From: Papaver somniferum
Lineage: Eukaryota > Streptophyta > Magnoliopsida > Ranunculales > Papaveraceae
NCBI RefSeq assembly: GCF_003573695.1
Contig: NC_039359.1
Span: forward strand, 186,952,813-187,016,812
Direction: 5' to 3'
Length of the DNA stretch: 64,000 bases
In this document: piece by piece, positions 45,884-57,416 of the stretch
Position numbering within the stretch: position 1 is the first letter of the stretch
How the letters are laid out: the number at the start of each line of letters is the position of its first letter
The notes under the pieces: generated by a model
Told to the model about the DNA's origin: nothing
The model's database searches: none
The model's input: only the letters and a program-made list of their open reading frames with translations
Translations under genes and position numbers: made by a program

Positions 45884-47886
45884 ATGGCTTCTATGGCTTC
45901 TTCAATGCTGAATGGAGCTGAAAATCTCACACTCATGAGAGGGTTATCACCAAATGGATTAGGTTTTGTAGGGTCAAATTTCAATGGAAGCAAATTAGGT
46001 TTAGTTTCTTGTAGAAGGATTCATCCAAAATCAAGAAGCTTTATAGTACCTAAATGTAGTATCTCTAGTTCCACTCCAAGACCTGCTTCTCAACCTAGAT
46101 TTATACAACACAAAAAAGAGGCATTTTGGTTTTATAGATTTCTCTCAATTGTTTATGATCATGTTATTAATCCTGGTCATTGGACTGAGGATATGAGAGA
46201 CGATGCACTTGAACCTGCAGACTTAAATGACAGGAATTTAGTTGTAGTTGATGTTGGTGGCGGGACTGGGTTCACTACTTTAGGTATTGTTAAACATGTT
46301 GATGCCAAAAATGTTACTATTCTTGATCAGTCCCCTCACCAACTTGCTAAAGCTAAGGAGAAGGCGCCGTTGAAGGATTGCAAGATAATCGAAGGTGATG
46401 CTGAGGATCTTTCTTTCCCTACAGATTATGCGGATCGATATGTTTCAGCTGGAAGGTAAATCCCATTATTTTGTTTCCAGGTTTCGGAAATTGCCTGGGT
46501 ACTGTTTATGCTGTTTGAATCGGTACTAGTTATTGGGAATATGTAGAATATTTTTACATGATTTGTTTTTCTGAGTCATTATTTGAGATGTGATATTGTT
46601 CCACTTCTGCAGTATTGAGTACTGGCCAGACCCACAGAGAGGAATCAAGGAGGCATACAGGGTGTTGAAAATAGGTGGCAAGGCTTGTTTGATCGGTCCA
46701 GTGTACCCGACATTTTGGTTATCTCGGTTCTTTGCTGATGTGTGGATGCTGTTTCCGACAGAGGAAGAGTACATCGACTGGTTCACAAAAGCTGGATTTA
46801 AGGATGTTAAGCTAAAGAGAATTGGTCCACAATGGTATAGGGGAGTTCGTCGACATGGATTGATCATGGGATGCTCTGTTACAGGTGTGAAGCCTGCATC
46901 CGGGGACTCTCCGCTGGAGGTGAGCATCGCTTTTTAGTTTTTTAACGTTCTTGGTTATGTAGGAACTTATAAAGCTTAATGTGTGCAGCTGTATATTCTG
47001 CACTATTTCATTCTCGTGCTGTCAAACTATCCTGTCCAACAAACAATTATTGTTTCAATTAGACAAAAGAATCCCTAATGCCTTCCAAGAATTGAAACTG
47101 CAATTACTGCAAATCAATAAGTGAAACTAAAATTTAGTAAGAGAGTGGGAAAAAAAACATGTCTAAGAACTTTGGGTTTAGTAAGGGTTTTAGGGTTTAG
47201 GCTGCGGCTAACTGAGACACGAAGGAATAGACGGGAATCAGGATTGTGCCGGGTTTAGTAAGGGTTTTAGGGTTTAGGCTGCGGCTAACTTAGACACTAA
47301 GGAATAGACGGGAATCAGGATTGTGCCAAATTGCCAACTAGATGAGACATACTTACATTTAGTAGCTGTGTGAAGAGAAAGTGGTTTAGACTTGAGAGGT
47401 TGATACAAATAAAGAGATTAGCAAACTGTGCTAGTACTCCACTCTTAGCCTTTCTGGAACTTTGTATGAAAGATCTGGAGTCCCTGAAGTTCCTCCTATT
47501 TCTTCTCATCATCGTTTTGAATATGACTCGGCTGTTCCTAGGTTGCAAAAAACAAGCTCCCCTTATTTCTTTATCAATATATCTAGTCATCAGTAAGTTG
47601 TGTATTCGGATTATTAGTGGTATAAGTGTCTGCTTACCCCAGCTAGAAATGCTTTACATTCCATATTTGGTGTTTTCTTCTTACTGATATAAACCTGTGC
47701 TTGTGTTTTGTGTGGGGTTGATGAATGCAGCTTGGTCCAAAGGTGGAAGATGTGAGTAAGCCTGTAAATCCATTTGTGTTCTTTCTCCGGTTCCTGCTTG
47801 GAGCCACGGCTGGAATGTACTATGTTCTGGTTCCAATTTATATGTGGATCAAAGATCAGATTGTTCCCAAGGGTCAGCCTATCTGA
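45884..47886 (+). CDS. VTE3: MPBQ/MSBQ methyltransferase, chloroplast inner envelope (three exons)
   Basis: The enzyme methylates 2-methyl-6-phytyl- and 2-methyl-6-solanesyl-benzoquinol with SAM, in tocopherol and plastoquinone synthesis at the plastid inner envelope. Exons 45884..46455, 46613..46919 and 47731..47886 join in frame to 344 residues, near the usual 338 or so. GT-AG borders: AAG/GTAAAT, TGCAG/T, GAG/GTGAGC, TGCAG/CTT. Residues 1..58 look like a transit peptide (serine, arginine, few acids). SAM motif I is VVDVGGGTGF (121..130), then TILDQSP (145..151), IIEGDAEDLSFP (168..179) and IEYWPDP. The C-terminus has a membrane segment (about 307..331) and ends KGQPI. Start: the first ATG, MASMASS; the frame extends five codons upstream only from a TTG. 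All features match VTE3/APG1 of plants. It is the only intact gene seen. Confidence 0.95.
47174..47327 (+). repeat. 77-bp direct tandem duplication in VTE3 intron 2
   Basis: Positions 47174..47250 and 47251..47327 are the same 77-bp unit (GGGTTTAGTAAGGGTTTTAGG...) with only two or three mismatches. It contains GGGTTTTAGGGTTTAGG, a telomere-like word. The units lie between exons 2 and 3 and do not touch the splice sites. Confidence 0.9.
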
Positions 47887-48102
47887 GTCACATCTAGAGA
47901 AAATAAAAATATTTCAGACATCATTTTCCTATTTATTTCGTAAACCTTGTATGTTTGGAACTTCCTAGTGCTTATAATTACTTTTTCTTCATGAAAGTTC
48001 CACTGCATGTTGAGTACCACAACATGTATGTTCTTCCCTTCAAAATTATATATAAGCCCCTTGTGATTCTTTCTTCCTGCTTATTTGTTATGGTAAAATA
48101 TA

Positions 48103-48206
48103 CTCCCCCTGATTTTGGAAAAGAGATACTTTCACTTTTTCATTTTAACCTAAAAATAGGTCAAATTAAAAAAATGAAAGTATCTCTTTTCCATAAACGG
48201 AGGGAG
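48103..48206. mobile_element. Stowaway-like MITE, 104 bp, downstream of VTE3
   Basis: Terminal repeats CTCCCCCTGATTTTGGAAAAGAGATACTTTCA and its inverse are nearly perfect over most of the length and flanked by TA (48101..48102 and 48207..48208). The whole unit is one imperfect hairpin. It is about 215 bp after the VTE3 stop and may lie in its 3' untranslated region. Confidence 0.85.
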
Positions 48207-48378
48207 TAATAAACTACGCCTCTCATCTGATGGGTGAATATATGCAATCATACGGCTAGATGAGGTCTATAATGTGAAGCTACTCTATCTAACTCATCAC
48301 TGGTCAATTTTGTTCAGCTTGGATGTGCTGCAATATGCAGTGCTGTAGAAAGTGGAACTTGGTCCCAACTTGAAGTAG

Positions 48379-49925
48379 TATTTTTTGGGACGATTTTTTC
48401 GGGACCATGGTTTTTTTTAGGGATCATGATCTTATTAGGCCAACCTTCCTATATTTATAAGGGCTGTCCTAAAGTTACGTAAATACACATTTACCCTTTA
48501 CTTTAATTTAAATTAAGATTAACCTAATAATTATATAAATCTAATCATATACATCTAATCTAAACGAATCTATTAATCATAATCAAAAACAAAAATTGAA
48601 GGGGAATCGAAATTTTTTAGTTTTGAAAAAAAAAATTCTCTTCTTCTCTCTTTCCTTAACGTTCCTCGTTCGATTGAAAAACCCATCAATCGTTTTTAAT
48701 TCGTTTTTTTATAGGATAAATTGAGTAGAAATCATCAAATGATTGGGTAAATTGAGTAGAAATCATCAAAATATGGTTTAAATGGAAGTTAAAGTGGCAT
48801 GTTCGGTCAGGAATAGTTTAAAAAAAAATAGTTTTGTAACCGAACATTCTGAAACCAAGAACACGAAGAACACTTCGGTTATCACGAATTTATTTTTTCG
48901 TTCGCAAAAAAATAGTTTTAACTTAACTCCTCATTGAAAACCAATATATTGTGTTCGGTTGGTTTGCAAAAAATAGTTTTAACCGAACTCCTCATTGAAA
49001 ACCAATATATTGTGTTCGGTTGGTTCCCAAAAAATAGTTTTAACCGAACTCCTCATTTAACACCAATATATTGTGTTCAGTTGGTTCGCAAAAAATTCTA
49101 AAACTAGTTAGTAACCGAACTCTACCCATAAATTTAAAAAAAAAAAAAACAATGTAACCAAACTGTGTTATTTTTCCTACTATGTTGAGTTATGATTTAA
49201 CCGAACTTTGCCTGCTCTGTTCGGTTTGTTCGCAAAAAATGTTGACTAACCCAACTCTTCACTAATTGCATACATGTGGAGTTCGGTTAGATATGATGTT
49301 GGGTTAAAGTTTGCGAACCAACCGAACATTACTCTGTAAATCCTATAAACAAAGTTCGGTAACATGTCTGTTTACCGAACGACTAAAACCTCCATTAAAG
49401 AGTGAGTTCGGTAACCTGCGTGTTTGGAAGAAGTAACCGAACTACACTTTCAGATGAGTTTGGTAACCTGTTCTTCACATAAGGTAACCGAACGAGCCCA
49501 AATCTACTCTAAAAATTTGGAGTTTTTTGAAAATTTGGAGCAATTCAACCAACATTATCTAAGTTTGAAGCATACCTGGGTACCCAAATACCCTTCCTCC
49601 GGTTGTGGTTGGTAAAATCCATCGTTTTCCATGTTTTTCTTCTTATCTTCTCTAATTTTACTCTCTCAATAATTCTACCTCTTTTTAAAAAAAACCATCT
49701 GATTTTTTAATCTCGCTACTTTAACTTAATCATCTTACTAATCATTACACTAACTATTATTAACACTAACTAATCATTATCCAAAATTAATCAGGAGGGT
49801 AATTTAGATATTAATATTAATATCTAGATAAGGAGTCACCTAGATTTACTTCTAATGTCTTTACCCAAAATAAAAGCATGGTCCCAAAAAAGCCGTCCCA
49901 AAAAAGCCATGGTCCTCAAAAATCG
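48379..49925. mobile_element. Inverted-repeat element rich in TTCGGTT/AACCGAAC words, superfamily unknown
   Basis: The ends are inverted: GGGACGATTTTTTCGGGACCATGG (about 48388) against CATGGTCC..AAAATCGTTC and CATGGTCCCAAAAAAGCCGTCCC (49870..49922). Between them are at least ten TTCGGTT, CCGAAC and GTAACCGAA words and the 61-bp array below. Target duplications could not be identified and no transposase was seen. Confidence 0.55.
48899..49105 (+). repeat. 61-bp tandem array, about 3.3 units
   Basis: Units at 48935..48995 and 48996..49056 are nearly identical, with a partial copy before and a diverged copy after (TGAAAACCAATATATTGTGT..TTTTAACCGAACTCCTCA). Each unit holds TTCGGTTGG and AACCGAAC as an inverted pair about 15 bp apart. 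Confidence 0.85.
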
Positions 49926-52264
49926 TTCATTTTTTGTCAAGTCCAACTAAAACTGGACCCATCAACCCTTACAAAATGGGCCTGACTTTAGGAGGTATAG
50001 TCGTATAGAATCAATGAGAGAAGTTTAGGAGGTGTGGCAATGCCAGGTGCATCATGAGTTTTCGTGAGTTATCTATATTATAAGGAAGAAGGGTGTCTGT
50101 TTATGAGTCAATTAAGAACATTAATTTCGGTCACCCTATGGTCTCGAGTAATTGTTGGGTGTTTGATTTTGAGTCAAACGTGACCATTGATTTAAGGCAT
50201 CCTACAGTCGGGAGTATGCTGCGGCCCAGGCCAAAACTAACCCTTGCCTCACTATTAAGCCGCTAATCTTACGTGGGCACTAAACCTAGATTGAACTTGG
50301 ATTTCAAGAATATAATTGTAGTTTCCATATGGGTCGCATGATATCACTCTGTTTCGCAATCTTGATATAACTATTTTACCTAATAATACTAACATTAAGA
50401 AGGTATATTTATGGAATGTGACTATATTTCCATAAATATGAATATGAGGTATCCATAAATACGACTATTTTACCTAATAATTTTGGTCTGATCAATATGA
50501 GGTATGCATTAAACTAATTTTGAATTTCAAGGAACCATACAGAATGAACCAAGGTGTGCAAGCTATTTTATCACATAATCTTCTATAGATCATAAACCAA
50601 AGGTCTTGACAGTGCCTGAATTAGAGACTGCTTCGCCAATTGTTAAGGTTCTCAAATGGCTTGCCAACATTCACACCGCAGTACCTTTCCTTCAGCATTA
50701 CTGAAAGATGACTGGGAATAATGCCGCAGTATTGGACTTTTTTTGTCGATTCAGTGCAGGATTTCCAGTGATAATTTGACTCCTTTAGGTCGAGATGTTC
50801 AAGTTTATTATAAGACCTTCAGCCTGTTACAAAACAACGCAAACAACGAGGCTTTTCGATATCGAATCATCAGAACAATTAATTAAATTCTCCTAGACCT
50901 TCAACAGAAGTATAAGACAAAGAAAAGAATGGATTGTGCAGAACACTTCACTAATAAAAAAACCAGCATCTGTCGAATAGAATGGATGCTTCATCATACA
51001 ATCTACATTAATCATCTATGAGTTAAAATTTTTCCTCATAAACCTCTTTGCTGGAAGCATACTAAACAATAACTTAAGCAAATCGAATGTTGAAGACTCT
51101 CTATGCGTTGCATAATTCGTTAGAGTGCATTTCTAATCATAAATTTAAAATACAGCAGCTTTAGAGTTCATTGCTGGTTAAATTCACCAACTTCATTGCC
51201 ATTCCCTTTCTAAACAACATTGCCGATGAAATTAATGGGTAAGAAAACATCATCAACCAATTGCAGTTAGATCTATGAAAGTAGTATGACAGTAAGAAAT
51301 AAGGAAACCCTTTCTAAGACCCTTTTCCATGCAACTTTACATTTGGTGTGTCCATAAACTTGAGCTCAAGGGTATCTTTTTGATGCTACGGAGACGTTTC
51401 CAGACAATCCCTTTTACAGTCTTCTGTATCAGATACTGCAGGCATAAACACAATACATTCAAAAAAAGAGAAAATTATATATCAAATCAATGAATCTGCC
51501 TGGCGGCCCTGGCCTGGCATCATACAGAAGCATACCACGCCGATGGGTAAACGAAGTCACCTTTGCTACGCGAGAAGGAAAACAGCTAATTTTCGTCAGT
51601 GGAATTTTTTTGTTGATCTTCTTGGTATTGAAACATGAACTTATTAGCATTGCCTTCATGGCTTCAGTTAAATTGTTGTCTATAAATTCCGCTAATTACC
51701 GACCGAAAATGGCAAGAAAAGCAATATTAACAAACATAAACATCTTGAAATATACTTCAAAAAAAAAAAGAAGAAGAAGAGCTTTAGCAAGAAAGAAAGA
51801 AGAAAGAAATAGCACGAATAAATTGGATATGCTTTTCAAAATGACCGAGATTTCATTACAACTATTCATTTGTAAATACGTATGTAGTACGTATTTTTTA
51901 TTTAGAAAGGGGACCGTTTCCACTATACAAGTAATAGTCGACTCATATATACGTAATGAGTCGACTCCAGAGCTGGATGGTTTTTTCAGGACTCTGATCT
52001 CCAAAGCTGCTCTACTGCCTTCAAATATTTGTAGAGAAAAGTGTGAACGCTCAAATCACGAAGGCATCCAAACGCTCACAACCAATCATCATAATTTAGA
52101 GTGATTTGTGATGATGATATCTTAATGTTGATTCCTTGGCTCAAAACCTTCGGGTTTATCACAGCCTCATCTAACAACTCCATGCGGCGCGTTTGCGCAC
52201 GTGATATAGGTAAAACCAAAGAAAACAATACATACAAGTAAAGATCCATGGGGTTAGGCAAATA
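49926..52264. other. Unassigned 2.3 kb
   Basis: No convincing gene. A plus-strand frame of 204 codons (51490..52104) overlaps a minus frame (51459..51659, 51696..52004) and has no recognisable motif. An AAGAAGAAG run at 51760..51775 and scattered AT-rich sequence are visible. Some of it may belong to an ancient element or a decayed gene. Confidence 0.4.
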
Positions 52265-52269
52265 TAAAG

Positions 52270-52890
52270 TGCTGAAATATAAACAAGACCGAGGTTTACG
52301 TGGTTCAGCACTAAGGCCTACGTCCACGGGGTTTATTGTTTCACTATGTTCTTCACGGTTACAAGAGTAGTCGAATGACTTTTGGGGTTTACATGTATTT
52401 TCCCTTCTAAAGGATTAACTTACACTTGAAATCTCTCTCTCCTTTCTTTCCTGATTTTCCGCTCCCCTTTCCTCTTGGTGGAGGGGGTATTTATAGGGTT
52501 AGAGTGTGGGACCCATCTCTGAAGGCCGTTGGAACCTTATCTTCTAGTGTCTTGTGTCCATCACGCAGAGGTCTGCGTTTGCCATTTGATCACGCAGAGA
52601 CATCCTCGCTCGTCCCACGGGTTGATCGACATGTATACTGCTCAAAGTGTTTAATGAGGGTAGTTGAGATGCCTGCTCGTGTCAGACAAGTGTCTTCTGC
52701 CCCTGTCACGTCCGTGTCAGCTAACTTTCTCTCCACCGTTGATCTTAGCTTCTTTTGGCGATGAGATAAAGTAACTCCTTGGGGTTTATTTGGTGTTCCG
52801 TTGTGCATCGTATTTTGATGTCTTGGCCTGCATGCTTTCCACGTATCTTTCTATATACACGTGTCTGATGGTGGGATATATGTATACACA
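52270..52890 (-). repeat. 3' LTR of the Tat-type element, about 620 bp
   Basis: On the minus strand it begins TGTGTATACATATATCCC directly after the polypurine tract and ends near TTATATTTCAGCA at 52270. It has an internal TATA box on that strand (TATAAATA, plus-strand 52489..52496) and the GGTTTACGTGGTTCAGCAC phrase near its end, which recurs in many plant LTRs. The right border is firm. The left border and its 5-bp flank TAAAG (52265..52269) cannot be checked because the other LTR is not in the window. Confidence 0.7.
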
Positions 52891-52909
52891 ATTTGCCCCT
52901 TTTCTTCGG
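52891..52909 (-). other. Polypurine tract of the Tat-type element
   Basis: On the minus strand CCCGAAGAAAAGGGGCAAAT precedes the LTR start TGTGTATAC. It fixes the element as minus-strand. Confidence 0.7.
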
Positions 52910-53627
52910 GCTTGAATGTTTAATGGGTGCATTGAAGAAAACAGTCGTTGCATATTCTTCTATCTCTCCTAATAACTTTTCCTAGATACTTGGGCACGTC
53001 TTTTATTTGTGCATTAACTGCTCATGTAACGGGCATGTTTCCCATTCCTCCATTAATTTCCTTCTCTTTCTTTCGGGTATAGTAAGGAGAGAAAGAAAAT
53101 TAATTTCATTCTTCCTAAACATTCTCTCGGTTTTCATTCTTCGTTCTTCAACCCTTAAATTCTCTGTCAGTCTTCATTCTTCCGCCCTTAAATTCTCTGC
53201 CAGTCTTCATTCTTCAGCCCTTAAATTCTCTCCACCTTAGCATTAATCACGCTTGCCTCCTCTTTATTTCTGATTTGTTCTTTCTGCTGCTGTTTTTGCT
53301 GGTAAGTTTTTCTTTTCCTTGTTTCCACGGTTTTACGCTATGTTGATTTGTAAATTTTCTGCTACCGTTGTTCCTTGTTTGTGATGAAGAACTTATTTTA
53401 ATGCTTGCATGCTAGTTTGCCCCTGTTCTTCGTCTTAAATCAAGGAGGCCAATGTTTTCTTGTATTGATTGAGCTTTTCAGGGTAGTGACTTTATGGAAT
53501 TTTGAGCATGTATGCTAATTTTAGGGTTTCTGCGTTATCGTGTGTGGATTGCTATTTATGTGGTTTTTTGATCGTTGGTAATGTCCTTGAGTTTTTTTTT
53601 GACTTGTTTATGATTAATCTTTTCGCA

Positions 53628-56600
53628 GCCATGTCTGACCGTCCGCGGCTTCCGTATCAGACTCCTGGTTCTGGTCTATCGAGATCTCCTCCGCGTAGAG
53701 AGTCTCAAGATGATGTTCGTAGAAGTCGAGTTTCTTCTGGGGCGAAGGCCTCATCTTCTAGGGAAGAGATTCCTTCGAAAAATCCTTCTGGGGCTCGAAA
53801 AGTCTTCGATCGCGCGGTGTCGCGTCCTCGTGATGATGTTAGGAGTACGCAGGCACCGACTCGTGCTGTCTCTTTTGATGTTCCTCCTCTACGTTCTGTA
53901 GTTCCCGAGCATCATCTGCCGCCCCCTCCTACAACTTTTAAAGGGAAGAATACGAAAGGTGGTGTTCCGAGGGCAGAATCTTCAAAAAATCCTTCTTTGA
54001 AGAGAAAGGCTTCCAAGGCGTTCATTGGTTCATCCGGTCCCGCCGAGGAGGATGATGCTGCCCCATTGATACGCAGCGTTTCGGTCAGCAAGAAAAAAGT
54101 AACGTTCAAGCATATTGATCTCGAAATTTTCAAGGAAAAGCATGAGCTTCAAGCTTTCGAGGTTCGTTTCTATGCCCCTGAGGATGATATTACTTATGAG
54201 CTTATCTCAAAGTATGAGTTCGATGAATTGCATTTGTTGACTACGGTTGGGGCGTTCGAAGATGGTCTTATGATGCCGTTGTACAAGTCAGGTGATTCCT
54301 TCTACTATGATGTGCTTGCTAGTCGTGAAGGCTCTTCCACCAATACTCACAACCGTTCTGTATCGCAACTATCGGGGAATTATCTCCGTGCCCTGAGGGA
54401 GTGCTATCTGCGGAGTAAGGGGGAGACGACAATGACTTGTTACGTTCCCAATCCCGCGGAGAAGGAATGGTATACTCCTGAGAATTTCAATAACTCCTTC
54501 GGTGATTACGTCAACAGTAGGAACCGTAAGCCGTGGAGTGTCATCCTTCGGAATCTCGCTGCTCCTCGGGGCGAAATTCGTCTGTTAAATGAGGTCAGCG
54601 ATGCCAAGCTGAAGTGTTCCCGGCACGGAGGGGTCTAGTCAGCGGAAACTTTTCCCGGCCCGCGAGAGGATCAAGCGCGACCATGACTACGAGTGGCACG
54701 CTACCGTTGTCGAAGTTGTTGGTCCATGGGCGTACGGTTGGATCCCTGGTCCACGCGGTTGGCGTCCTACTGAGAGTAGCAAGCCACGTGAATCTCCTTC
54801 TGCTCATTATGGAGATTTCTGTCCCTGGCGTTTAAACTTCGCAGGTATGAGTTTTCCTTATGCCCTTGACGTCGTTGAGGGAGACGAGGAGGAAGTTTCT
54901 GGTGCTATACTTCCACCGAGGAGTGCCTCGACTGCTCAGGTACGCGGATTCTAGCTGCGCTTCTCCTTCTTTAGAAATTCAACTGTTCGGGAAAAATAAT
55001 TCTTTTTGTGGTGTTGGTTTTCAGGTGTCGAAGAAGAAAAATATTAAGCCGAAGCAGTCTTCTACCATTGTGATGGGTGAGGCTGAGGCTCATGAAGAAG
55101 TTACAAGTCCGGTGAACGAAGAGTTTGCTGAGGATGAGGAGATTACAGATGGGGAGGAACGTACTGGTACTTCCCCTATCAATGTCTAAGAAGAGGTCTG
55201 TGTGGGTCATGATGGTGATGAAGGGAGAAACAACGCCGTGGTAGCTGATGACGGTGTTATTGGTGATATTTCTGTCCCTGCTGGGGATGCCGCGGATACT
55301 CTCCCCACCCTTTCTCAAGAGTTTTCTTTTGACCGGATATATTCCACGGGGGAGTTCTTAGACGATGCCCTCGATTTTCCTGAGGACTTCTCTCTACTTT
55401 CCCCCAATGATGATTGGGATGTGCTCGGGGGTGCTGGTAACGGAGACGCTGCTGTTCAAGATGGTGGCGCGGAGGAGCATGGTGCGCATGTTGGTGCCGA
55501 CGTTTGTGCTGAAGGGGCCGTGTCAGAAAAGGGGAAGTCGGTGATTAATTCGCATACTGCGGATCTTCCTCATTCGCCGACATCTGATGGTGAGGACGCC
55601 ATAATGGATTGGATCAAGGAAAAGAATCTGTTATTTGTCCCTCATCCCGCCCCTGTTATTGCTGGTGAAAAGGATTCTGATGCGTATACCCGTCGTATGA
55701 TGGAAATGTCTTCCAAGGCGCAGGTGTCTGAGGCCTGGGGAAGAAATTTGAGTGTTCCCGAAGCTACCCTTGTGTCGGAGCCTCCTACTTCCGTTGCAGA
55801 TATGATGGCCATAGCCGACGGGTATCAATATGGCTTTCCTCAGCAGCGTGTCTTGGAGGTAAATTTTCGTACATACTTCTACGTGACGATCCAATTCTTC
55901 GGTGAAATAATGTTTTTCGTCTTGATGTGTAGATGATGAGGAGTGAGCATTGTAACCACGTGATGTATCAGTTCTTCAAAGCGAAATCTCTGAAGCTCGA
56001 GGCTAAGCTTCTTCACAGAGAAAAGGAATTATCTACGGTTGAGGTGGAAATAGAAGAGCTGAAGAAAAGCCTCAAGGAGAAAGAAAAGCTGGGTGAAGCG
56101 GAGGCCGGTTTTCGTTCAGAGCTTGTTGTTGTTCGCGCTGAGTTAGAGCAAACTCGCGGCCAAGTTTCAGCTTTCACAAGTTTGGTTCTTTTTTCTCTTT
56201 TTCCCTCGCAGTGTGTTGTCATTCCTCTATTTATTAGTTATTCTGTCTGAGTCTCCCCACCCTATCTCCAGTGGGTGGCGTCCCCGAGCTGATATGGCTT
56301 CTAAACGAAAGAGCACGACAAAGATCTCGTATTAAAGATCTTGTTGAGAAAATTAAGAGTGAAGCCAAGAAATGGGATGCTCGGGCTGAGGTATGGCGCG
56401 CAAGGCATGTTCAGATGGTCGACATGCAAAATCTGTATAACCATGACCGTGCTTTATTTAATGGTACGCTGCTGTGGACACGTGATAGTCTGCGGGAATC
56501 CCTTGAGCGTACTTCTTTGTTGGAGTCTAGGATACAACTTCTGGAAGAGGAATTACAAAAGGCTCGATCCCTCCCTTTTCCAGGAGTTGAGGATAGTGTG

Positions 56601-57416
56601 CGGTGTCTTGTCAGAGAAAGGGACAATGCCCGTGCCGAAGCCGATGCTCTAAGCAAGGCCCTTGCCGCGTCCCGCGTTGAAGTAGCTCGTCAGGCTGAGT
56701 CTGAGAGAAATCTTGAAGTGTGTATGTACAGATTGAGCAAGGGGGTATCAGAGATAAACAAAGAAGTCGACCATCTTCGTCACATGGATTCGATAAAGCA
56801 CGTAGAATTAGATGCCAGTCAATTTACTCTCACCAACCTTCAACTAGATTATAGGAAATTATCCGCGGAATATGACCATCTTGATGAAGCGCGAGATGCG
56901 GTTGTAAATGAGTATGAAGAAGCTTCGGCTTGTGTCGAAGGTATAACCCTATACCATCGAGTGTGATTGTGTCTTTTCTGTGCTAACTCCCTGGTGTTGT
57001 CTTTTTCAGAACTCGAGGGACAACTTCGCGTTACAAATGAAAAACTTGAAAAGGCTCAATCTTCCTTAGCGCAGCAGGAAGAACAGACTAAGCATTTTAA
57101 GAGTTTGGCGGCATCCCGCGAAGAGGCTGTCGGTGCTGCTTCTAAAGAAGTGAATCGTCTGTCTTCATTGTTATCCCAAGCCCAACAGCGGACGACAGTT
57201 ATTAAGCACAAGGCTCGGTGTCAATTGGCTGAGGAGACGAACAAGATGCTAGAGAAGATAGAACTTGGCCTAAAGAACGAGCATGGTCTTGTGAAGAACT
57301 ATCCGCGTCGTCCAGTTCCTGCTGCCTTGCCTGGCTCCTCGGGACCCTCATCTGGTGGGAGCGTCCCTTCAAGTCTTTGGAACAATCCTGCTGATGGGGC
57401 GGCATCATCTAGGTAG
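53628..57416 (+). pseudogene. Five-exon antisense gene of the Tat-type element (extra ORF; coiled coil), with a frameshift and a stop
   Basis: A gene of unknown role carried antisense to gag-pol. Exons: 53628..54939, 55025..55858, 55933..56179, 56272..56940, 57010..57416, all with GT/AG borders and consistent phases; an upstream leader intron probably ends at TTCGCAG 53627. The start is ATG 53632 (MSDRPRLPYQTPGSG) after a 3' splice site. Domains: basic serine/proline-rich N-terminus (residues 1..150), globular segment (FEVRFYAPEDDITYELISKY; GDSFYYDVLAS; WSVILRNLAAPRGE), acidic middle in exon 2, and a long coiled coil in exons 3..5 (LEAKLLHREKELSTVEVEIE). The end is glycine/serine-rich (SSGPSSGGS) and the stop is at 57414. 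Breaks: an extra G in GGGG at about 54629..54632 causes a shift and stop at 54636; TAA at 55187. It may be a member of the transposase-28-like or plant-mobile-domain-like extra proteins of Tat elements; I cannot confirm which. Confidence 0.75.

Noticed and set aside
47174..47327. Interstitial telomere repeat
   Set aside because: Only one or two TTTAGGG-like words per unit; the 77-bp unit is better described as a simple tandem duplication.
51490..52104. 204-codon plus-strand frame
   Set aside because: No recognisable domain, lysine/arginine-rich run from AAG repeats, and open frames on the other strand over the same bases; left as unassigned.
53502..53631. Upstream extension of the antisense gene's first exon
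   Set aside because: A good acceptor site (TTTTCGCAG) lies just before ATG 53632, and the residues before it are hydrophobic and unlike the rest of the protein.
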